64,000 nucleotides of DNA from Sipunculus nudus (lineage: Eukaryota; Annelida; Sipuncula; Golfingiida; Sipunculidae), in assembly GCA_026874595.1 (NCBI GenBank), contig CM049309.1:17872576-17936575 (forward strand), read 5' to 3'. Below are positions 44,006-64,000 of this stretch, in pieces. A model generated the notes under the pieces. That model did not search any database. It worked only from the letters and a program-made list of their open reading frames with translations, and was not told where the DNA came from. Each line of letters starts with the position of its first letter. Positions within the stretch are counted from its first letter, which is position 1. The translations under genes and the position numbers were made by a program.

Positions 44006-45377
44006 TAACATGTTTGTATTAATTCTGTTTGTATATATTAATGTACAGTTATGTCTGTGATATGATCAGGTAGTGTTCATTTGTGAATATACCTCTCCAT
44101 CCTCGATTCATATCAAACTACACAGTGAATATCAAGCCTGCAACAGACCACCCAAAAAAGTTTAAAAGATTATTCTCGACTTGTGGTGAGAATTTAACAT
44201 ACCTTTCAGAGGTGTCTTATTTTATTTAACTCTGCTAGAAAACCAGGTATCTGACATTTTTGTCATGACTTTGCAGCTTGTATGCTAAAAACAGAACCGG
44301 GTGTAAGACAAGATTATCAGCATTTACCAAAAAACTTCACCACTTTGAACGGCTATTTCGTCATTTTCAAACAGGGTTGGTAATAGTATGAGCTTGGGAA
44401 CACAACAAGAAGCCATGTAGGACAAAACAGGCATTTAAGTCCAGGCATTATTCGGCCTGCAAGGACAGGTAGATATGATGTCCCCATTGACCTTTCACGT
44501 TTCGTGAGTACAGTACACTAGGTTATATTGGTGTTGCGTATGCAATGCACTCGTTGGAGCCTCTTTAATATAGAGGCTAACAATGTAAATGTAATTTCCT
44601 CCATAATTTGTAATAGAATTCTCATACATATCTACTGTATACATAGAGTATCATGTACTCAGTTTAATACCAGATGATCAAACCAGGGGTATTAGTCTTA
44701 AATATTTGTAGATGTGAATAAAAATACTATGATTAAAGATGCAAATCTGGACAAATTAAAATTTTTGATATTTGGAGTTTAGTGAGCCATGCTGTGTTGT
44801 GTGTACTGTTGCCTGCTCAGAAAATAGTATTACCTTGTAATTCTATGAAGGAAGATGAGAATTCTTTAAGGATATATTAATTTTATTAATTCATTTTGGA
44901 AAAAAATTTGTGCTCCGAAAATCAACTAATAAAAATGAATTAATTCCAGAAAAAAAGGAACATAAAGTAAGACTAATTATTGAACATCAGGTGGCAAATT
45001 CAGGTGTCTTTCACTGTGGAAATTTAAAACAAATATATTTATGTTTGTTTTATAGAAATTTCCTTACAGGTTCAGGTATTGTGATTAATGTTTCTGATTG
45101 CCTAAATGTGGCGCTGCACATCATCTCATTTGTTTACAAATGCATATGATTTTATCAGAAAGGTATTTTATCATGTATGAAAACAGTTGAATTTAGGACA
45201 AGTAGAAGAAGATGTTATGAGAAATATTTATAATGACTGATGATGGTGGTGTTTAGATGAAGGATTATCATGGTTTTATTACTTGTTATGCCTCAATGGA
45301 AAGGCAGATAGGCCACCTGTAGAAACTGTGGACAACTACTGTGTGTTGTAACGCAAATGTTATATTATTGTATATTA

Positions 45378-45387
45378 AATAAATAAA
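45378..45387 (+). terminator. Candidate poly(A) signal AATAAATAAA
   Basis: Two overlapping AATAAA hexamers followed within about 40 bp by a T-rich stretch with TGT (TTTTGTCCTTG). They lie 7 kb downstream of SKP2, so they could end a long SKP2 3' UTR or an unrecognised transcript. Confidence 0.3.
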
Positions 45388-46241
45388 TTCTGCATTCATA
45401 CTTAATACATATTTTGTCCTTGCACCAGCTATTCTTCCTGATCTGTGAAATTTAGTATAAATGTATCCTTTTCCTGCATCTCTGATGCCTGAGTTAACAA
45501 CCTCCTAGTTTAAAAATTTATGGAATTTTACATGGGCACAATTAGGTTGGCTACCAGGGGCCAAGGAAGGAAATATATATTTAACCCCCCCCCCCTCCCG
45601 ACTTTTTATCAATTAATAAATATGTTACTTTGTTGTAAAAAAAAACTTTTTTTCCAATCTATAAAAATAAGTTAATAGCATGCGTCAGTGTTACAAAGTT
45701 CCTCAAACATCAATGAATTGCAGGTTGTCAGAAATGATTAATGTGATTCATGACATTGTAGATCCAAGGCATCAAAAGTACAAATAAATGAATTCTGGCA
45801 GGTTTTATTAATCAAAATCATAGTTTTATTGTGAAATAATTAGTGGCAGATCCAAGGGGTACAGGAAGCCTTCGTCCACCCCCTAGAATTTTAGGGTTTT
45901 TTTTACTTGGTAGTGGTTTTTGAAGCGAGAATATTCTCTGCGAGACCCCACCCCCTACCCCCCTGGGTTGACCAGCTTTCATACCTGAATAGGTTTCTGG
46001 ATCAACCATTGAAAACGTTATTTATTTTGAGAAAATGAGTGTGTGGAGGAGGGAGGGCATTTCAAAATCACTCTGTAAGTGATGGATAAAAGATATTCTT
46101 GCCATCTCTTTACCATCAAAGTTTTTAGGATGCCAGTGAAACCTTTCACATGAAAGCTATACAATATGGTACAATAAAAACATGCTAGGCTACATTCTGT
46201 GAAGCCTTCAAGGGATGGAAGTATGCACCAAACTATAAACA

Positions 46242-47010
46242 AACTAGGGACCCATTGGTCTCAAAGCTCAGCTGGATTTGTCTATAAGAATATTTTTAGA
46301 GAAATTTTTCAGAATGAGTCCTGTGACCTTAATAAATGACCTTGTGACCAAAAAATTTTAGAACTTATTTTCCTTGAACTTGCAGCATTTAGATTATTGT
46401 AATAATCTTTTAAAAAGTGACCTTGACCTCTGACCAGGTAACCTCAAAATCTACAGATTTCCTCACTTTTGGCAAGTAAGCCATGTGTGAAAGATGGAAA
46501 GTTTGGGATGAAAAGTTTGATTTACAGTGCATCCACAATCGTTTTAATGATTTGGCTCCTGTTATCTTCACCTTTGATCTCAGGACCCTGAAAATCAAAA
46601 TGAATTCACTTAAGTGGTGGGTCATTAATAAATAAAGTTTAAAGCCAATCTGTCTATCTGTATCAGAATTATCATCCATAAACTAATTTGTGAATGGATG
46701 GGCCCTGTGACCTTGAGCTTTGATCCTATGACCCCAAAATTGAATAGAATCTTCCCTACTGACAGGTTAGCAATATCTTGAAAATGGTGGGTTTGTGATG
46801 AAAAGTGTGGCTTGAAATGCATACACATTCTTTTTAATGAAATTGGTCCTGTGACCTTGACCTTGCGTTTGAAATTCAATAGCCCATATCCTCTAATGGG
46901 TGTCAGTCTTTGGTACAAAATTCACAGCAATTACTTGAAAGGTTCTTGGGCATGAAAAGAGTGTGATGGGCAGTCCGATAGACGAAAACCTGATTATCAT
47001 GGGGCATCCC
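46242..47010 (+). mobile_element. Hairpin-type element related to the 288-bp satellite family, truncated 3' end
   Basis: Begins AACTAGGGACCCATTGGTCT and GCTCAGCTGG, the shared 5' motif. It then holds two to three diverged units with CCTGTGACCTTGA, AATTATCATCCATAAACTAA and GACCCCAAAATTGA phrases that match the array at 51430-53530. No terminal double stem is seen. Confidence 0.6.
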
Positions 47011-47101
47011 AGGGCCCTGACATGAATTCTTTTACAAGATACATGCTTCAGATCAAAATACAAATCTGCACAAACTGTAATATTTATCAATTTTTTTATT
47101 T

Positions 47102-47104
<3 letters not shown>

Positions 47105-47175
<71 letters not shown>
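47105..47175. repeat. AT microsatellite
   Basis: (AT)n of about 70 bp. Confidence 0.97.
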
Positions 47176-47179
<4 letters not shown>

Positions 47180-47910
47180 CTTTTAAAAGAGTGCACAGTC
47201 ATATGAACCAACAAACTTTAACAGAAAATAAGATCACGTTTCAATGTGGCTGAAGTGATCATGATTTTCATTTTAAAAGCGTGATGAAGCAACCAGTGAC
47301 CAACAGATGATGAAACTTTACAAATTATCAATACAAAATGTACAAGAAATATAATCAATCAAAGACTTTTACTTTTTCTAACAACCAATCTTGGTTTTAA
47401 ATAATAAACTGACAAAGCAGGCAATCTGTCAAATGTTCATTAAATATCCACAAATGTGTAAGTAAGCTGGGCCATGAAGGACGGTAAAGTTGGATTACTT
47501 GTATAGGGTTTTAGAGCACTGGAGTTTTTGCCGTATAAAATAAATGATAATTATTATTAAATCTTAAAGAATCACAAAATTTACAAAGGATAATCATAAC
47601 AAAATCAGGTGAGGACCTCCATGAGTTACAATTGTCATGCTGATTACAAGTGGATAATAATAAAGGATTTAAAATGGCAGACCACCAATGAAAAGTTACA
47701 GTGAAACTTTATAAAAATCATGAAAATGTGAAAATCAACATAGCATCACAAAAACCCCAGATGAAGAGATAAGTGGGAAATACCTGCAATATGAATCAGA
47801 AATTTTCATTACCTTACATATGAGTAGTTCACATTTGGCCAAACTGACAAACAAATTCAGTTGGTCACAAAAATTTCTGCAACAGATAATCATAGAACAT
47901 TGGCTCATTA

Positions 47911-48120
47911 GGGGTAAGATGTATCCTAGTGGTTAAGGCTTTGGATTTTGGAGCTGAAGGTCCCCGGTTCGAACTCTGCCGGTGAATGGCATTATGGTCA
48001 AATCTCATTATAGAACCTCAGAGATTTGCTCTAACATCTTAACGACAGGTTATGACTTCTGGATTATTCCTAACCCTGTGCAAATAAAACCTGAAATCCA
48101 GAAGGCTTAATAATAACATA
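47911..48120 (+). repeat. tRNA-derived SINE, second family
   Basis: A box (TAGTGGTTAAGG, 47927-47938) and B box (GGTTCGAACTC, 47966-47976) at tRNA spacing, then a non-tRNA tail. There is no matching acceptor stem, so this is not a tRNA gene. Confidence 0.7.
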
Positions 48121-48350
48121 TCATTCTTATTATATGGATACGTTCATCCTCATTTCAATAGACAGTGCCACCAACAGGCCATGGACCTATCCTTTTAAAA
48201 AATAAAATTGGCTCATGATGAATCTCTCTGGACAGTGACTCTGGTGATGACATGAATAAAACACACTCTTTTTTTTATCAACAGTATATATTTAAACAGA
48301 ATATTTAAAATATTCACAAAAACAGGCTGCCTTGATTACTTTACATTGTA

Positions 48351-59589
<11,239 letters not shown>

Positions 59590-60956
59590 CTGTTAAATTG
59601 AATCATAAAAAGTAAATAAATCAACAATTCATGTCCAGACACTGTGGCTGTGCCAGATATTAACCAAAGTTAACAGAGGGACACTCTATAGTCTGCCAAA
59701 GTACATTTGTCAGACACGCTGATGACATCAGTCAATTGAAGGTCACATGTCACTGACCATTTTGACATCCTTGTGATGTCACTGTTGTCTAACAAACACC
59801 ACACGCAGCAACAATCATGGAAAGTGTACCATGGAGGAATTTAATGTCCAGCTGTGCTGGGAAGACACCATCCATGATTCATCAACATAGATAACGCAAA
59901 AAGAGTTGAAAAGTAAATTCATTTTACATGACATATTACTACTTTACACGAAATTGGGGGAATATATGCATAACTAATTTAAAGGCATTCTTAAAGAATA
60001 TTCTTAAAATAATTATAAAATAAAATGCAGACAAGGGTTTGGGGATAAGTAGCTGCAAAGCTGTGAAAACCATGCCCCTCTGAACCGGTGTAGAGAACTC
60101 TCTCGTGTTCTTTGTCATCATAGTCCAGGTATAATACCTCCTTTTATGAGCAACTGTTCATGCACAAGGTAGGCTAGTGTTCAAGATAAGGCTTACATCA
60201 TCACTTGACAAAATAATTTTTTGTATTTATCAAAACTACAATGAGAAAAGTTATGATGGCATTTATGGTAGGTTACTCTGACTAGTTTGTTTTTACTGTT
60301 CAAGTATTCATCAGTCTTGAGATTAGAGTAGCTGAACAATTCACTGGGCAGTGTAAGCAGTTTTTGCAGTAGGAAGTACAGGTCTCAAAGTATCTTATAT
60401 GGGCATTTTATTAAAAACTTGAATATTGACTAATGCTGAGTCACAAATATTTAGCTACCTAAAAACTTTCCAAAATCATATAAGAACAAAAAATGGGCTC
60501 TACTAATAAATAGCCGACTACAAGTACATAGATATATAAAAGTTTATGTAGATTTGTATAAAATTGCAAAACTGTTTAAAGAATGAGTGTTAAAGATAAT
60601 TTCTCAATGTATGCATGACAGGTCAGCTGTTCCAACCAGGACAAAGGTAACTACTGTACATGCACACCTGTACATGTTGGGTAACTTTATCCTCTTAAGA
60701 AATTTACACTGAAAAATTTTCCTAATACTAGTGAATGATGATGGTTTAGCCCACAGCCCAAAGAAACATATAACCATGTCTTGCAATGTTAACCAAAAGC
60801 ACAAGGTGTCACTAAAATACTGACAAAGTATCTTGTGATTATATTCTGTTTACTTATAAAACTTTTCATGCTTTGACAGATTGTATTTTACAGCTTACCA
60901 TTATAAGGAAATAGGGCAGATGCTAGTTTCGGCCATTATGAGGGTTACAGGGTTAA
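59590..60956. other. KRI1 upstream intron, no exon found
   Basis: This stretch was searched on the minus strand for the conserved N-terminal KRI1 segments (YWNDP..., FLRDYILN-like) without success. It is AT-rich and without other features. Confidence 0.5.
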
Positions 60957-61002
60957 AACAAGGGACCCATAGGTCGGGGCGCTCAGCTGTTATATATGAT
61001 AA
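60957..61002 (+). mobile_element. 5' end fragment of a Helentron-like element
   Basis: AACAAGGGACCCATAGGTCG followed by GGCGCTCAGCTGTTAT, the family 5' motif, broken off at about 61002 where another element begins. Confidence 0.6.
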
Positions 61003-61050
61003 ACTAGATGTGTCAGAATGACAAGAATGCCCCCGCCTGGGGCAAATAAG
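61003..61050 (+). mobile_element. 5' end of a 180-bp-unit element (resumes at 63919)
   Basis: AACTAGATGTGTCAGAATGA and AATGCCCCCGCCTGGGGCAA match the left end of the 1361-2562 element. The match stops at about 61050 and resumes at 63919, so it was split by an insertion. Confidence 0.75.
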
Positions 61051-63918
61051 AACAAGGGACCTATGGGTCATGTCGCTCAGCTGAATTTTGGAAAATATTA
61101 GTAACTGCAAAATATTTTTGTTTCTTATGGTTTTTCCATGTATATTACCATTTGAAAAACTAAGAGAAAATGGCCCAGCTTAAATGAAACTCTGTAAATT
61201 ATAGAATAATGGACATGAGCTAAAGCATATGGACTGTGTAATACATGAAACCTTTGGCCTGAAACCATTTAGTGATGCACCAAAGGAAAAAATGGGCTTA
61301 CGGTAAGTGTCATATAAAAGTTCCATTTCATAAACAAATAATGTGTGAAGGTAATTAATTTTTCAAAAGTTAAATATATGGCCATATGAGTTAAAAATTA
61401 ATCCCACAAAGTTTGACCAATATTTCTAATTTTAAAAACTAGATAACTAGGCCCCACCAACTTTAAGAGATATGAACGAAATGCTACAAAGTATTTATAT
61501 CTTCTTAAATCTTGTCAGTTAGCACTTTCATTAGGTCCTATTATTTTACCATATATGAATATTAGGATTAAATTCCTGAACATTTTTCCTTTAAAAAAAA
61601 TCAAAATTGTCCAAGTCTCAACAAAAAGAATTTTTTAACATTAAAATTATCAGCTTTGTCTTGTATATTAGTCCTGTGTATCGAAGCGGTGGGTTCAGTG
61701 AGGGGTCTCTGTTGTTACTGTTCATCGCTGAAAAAATGTGAAATTATAAGATTCATCTTGTTTAGAGTACAGGTCTGTCAACAGAATGGGGTGGGGGGGG
61801 GGGGGAGAGAAAGGCTCCCTGTGGTATTTAAACTGGCAGCCTGATCAAGCTCAACAAGAGAGAGGGCTTGCCGGAGTGATGGGATTACATAACAGCCTGG
61901 GGAGCATAGAGAGTTGCACTGAATGACCTACAGTGACCTCAGTGGACTGCTTGACAATGTAAGGGAATACAACAAGAGCCTCCAAACAAATTCAATAAAT
62001 AGCCTAATTTTGCAGCTTTTATTTTTCATATTTAAGATTTTAACAGATTTAATCCTTATGTGTACATGCGGTGAAAATAACATCCACAGTACTTACAGGA
62101 AAAAATTGTGCCCTGGCCAAAGTTGGGCAAAATTTAAGGTACTGATTTTATATTTATGCTAATAACTTAAAAAAAATTGCAAATTTCACATCTAATTTTC
62201 CGTATACAATTGAATCTTGATTAAATGATGTTATATTCCTGATAAAAAGTCTCAGCCATTCTTTTGTTAAGTGAGTAAATATATATCCTGATTTTTTACA
62301 AAGTGCATTATGTTTGGGCCTATAACTTCAACAAATTATGCAATACTGACCTAAATTTTGGTATGTACATGGGAAATGTATGGAAGAATATGAATATTTA
62401 CAATTACATCTAACATTATGCCAATTTTAGGATTACCAGGTAAACAAAAGTAGGGTCATGATGCTAGAAAATACAAATACATTAAGTCTTCTAAAAAACT
62501 TCAATAGCTAGACTATTTTTTAAGCTTATACTTTCAAATTCAAAATTCATCAGATTAAATCCATATGTAAACTGGCTGTGAAAATTAAATCAAATGTACT
62601 TATAAGAAAAAAAAGTGCCATGGTCAAATTTTGGCAAAATTTAAGGTACCAATTTTATATTTTTACTAATATTTTTAAAAATTTAACAGATTTTGATCTT
62701 ATTTTGGGTATACAATTTAATTTTGCTTAATAAAAGATATATTACTGGAAAAAAGTCCATAGCTTTAAAATGTTTTGTGTTAAGTGATCAAATATCCTTC
62801 CTGATTTTTTACAAAATACATTATGTTTGAGCCCATAACTTTTTTAAATCATACAATAGGGACCTAATTTCTGGCACGTACATAGGAACTATATAGAGGA
62901 ATATTTATGGTAAATATGAGGAAAAACAGGTGAGTGGTTTCGTAGTTAGGCTGTCCTGAAATGTGAAAATAGGTTTTTAATAAAAAATTGAGGTTTTTCC
63001 TTAATTTCTCAAAGGAACAAAGTCGCAAAGACCCAGTTTTTGGCTTGGTAGGAGATCTTGGGGACATCTAACATTATGCCAACAACCTTGGGAGCATACA
63101 GAGCTGCACTGAATGACCAACAGTGACCACAGTGGACTGCTTGACAATGTAAGGGAATACAACAAGAGCCTCCAAAAAAATTCAATAACTAGCCTAATTT
63201 TGCAGCTTTTATTTTCAAATTTCAGATTTTAACAGATTAAATCCTTATTTGTACATGCTGTGAAAATTAGATCAACAGTACTTACAGGAAAAAAATGTGC
63301 CATGGTCAAAATTGGGCAAAATTTAAGGTACCAATTTTTTATTTTTGTTAATATTTTTAAAAATTTATAAGATTTTGATCTAATTTTGGGTAAACAATTT
63401 AATTTTGATTAATTAAAGTTATATTACTGGAAAAAAAGTCCCTAGCTTTAACATGTTTTGTGTTAAGTGTTAAAATATCTTTCCTGATTTCATACAAAAT
63501 GCATTATGTTTGGGCCCATAACTTTTTTAAATTATATAATACAGACCTAATTTCTGGCATGTACATAGGAACTATATAGAGGAATATTTATGGTAAATAT
63601 GAGGAAAAACAGATGAGTGGTTTTGATATTAGGCAGTCCTGAAGTGTGAAAATAGGTTTTTAATACAAAAAATTGAGGTTTTTCCTTAATTTCTCAAAGG
63701 AACGAAGTCGCAAAGACCCAGTTTTCGGCTTGGTAGGAGATCTTGGGGACATCTAAAATTGTGCCGAATTTTGGATTCCTAGGTCTTACGGTTTCAAAAC
63801 GTGCCACATCTACAGACGGATGGACGGACAGACAGACGGACGGACGGACGGACAGACGGACGGACGACGGACAATGGACCACGACTATAGCTCAGATGAC
63901 TTATAGTCAGCTGAGCTA
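61051..63918 (+). mobile_element. Helentron-like element nested in the 180-bp-unit element, with internal duplication
   Basis: Starts AACAAGGGACCTATGGGTCA and TCGCTCAGCTGA; ends with the GGAC microsatellite (63813-63871) and the 31-bp double stem (63888-63918). The interior holds the family body more than once: blocks from about 61911 and from about 63099 share GACTGCTTGACAATGTAAGG and GTGCCATGGTCAAA-type sequence, and a third body starts near 62510. No transposase. Confidence 0.75.
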
Positions 63919-64000
63919 AATATTTGTTAAATTTTGAAAAATTTTTTTAAATCAGGAGGTGTCGTATGGTCAAAAGTAGGTCAACAAGGGCAAAATGCAA
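63919..64000 (+). mobile_element. Continuation of the split 180-bp-unit element, cut by the window edge
   Basis: TAAATTTTGAAAAATTTTTT, a CAGGAGGTGTCG block and GTCAAAAGTAGGTCAAC correspond to the first tandem unit at 1410-1485. Confidence 0.8.

Noticed and set aside
47911-47990. tRNA gene on the plus strand
   Set aside because: A and B boxes are present, but no acceptor stem pairs and the sequence continues into a SINE tail.
61656-61844. 62-residue plus-strand frame next to a poly-G run
   Set aside because: It lies inside a nested mobile element and has no recognisable domain.

Overview
This window is animal nuclear DNA. It is AT-rich, with long introns, three multi-exon genes and a dense load of short dispersed repeats. 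The proteins are metazoan. Their degree of divergence from the vertebrate orthologues, together with the repeat style (satellite-carrying hairpin-ended elements, tRNA-type SINEs, MITEs, GGAC microsatellites), suggests a marine lophotrochozoan, most likely a bivalve mollusc. The species is an inference; nothing here names it.

Layout. (1) Positions 706-11643, minus strand: an ANKRD29 orthologue. Seven coding exons give 238 residues with seven ankyrin repeats; the last exon(s) lie off the left edge. (2) 11644-15047: divergent intergenic region with a G-rich repeat cluster and a large ATT palindrome, ending in the CCAAT-bearing promoter of the next gene. (3) 15048-38314, plus strand: a complete SKP2 orthologue, the substrate receptor of the SCF ubiquitin ligase (11 coding exons, 479 residues, F-box then leucine-rich repeats). 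Its 11.75-kb first intron holds a 2.2-kb terminal-inverted-repeat element with 9-bp target duplications and a possible small secreted-peptide gene that this element interrupts. (4) 38315-48350: tail-to-tail intergenic region with repeats, two well-defined MITEs, a SINE and a candidate poly(A) site. (5) 48351-59589, minus strand: a KRI1 orthologue, a nucleolar factor for 40S ribosome assembly. Nine coding exons give the C-terminal 537 residues; the N-terminal exons were not found to the right and probably lie beyond the edge. (6) 59590-64000: KRI1 intron or upstream DNA made of nested repeats.

All exon boundaries were read by hand. Phases agree at every junction in all three genes, and conserved sequence runs across the junctions. 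The three genes have no obvious shared pathway. SKP2 (cell-cycle ubiquitination) and KRI1 (ribosome biogenesis) are convergent; ANKRD29 and SKP2 are divergent.

The most unusual signals are three tandem repeat arrays, one in KRI1 and two in SKP2, that each begin at a 5' splice site and copy the exon end plus splice donor into the intron. Next are hairpin-ended, Helentron-like elements that share termini but carry different bodies, including internal satellites of about 180, 288 and 337 bp. Two of these sit nested inside other repeats, so their boundaries can be read directly.
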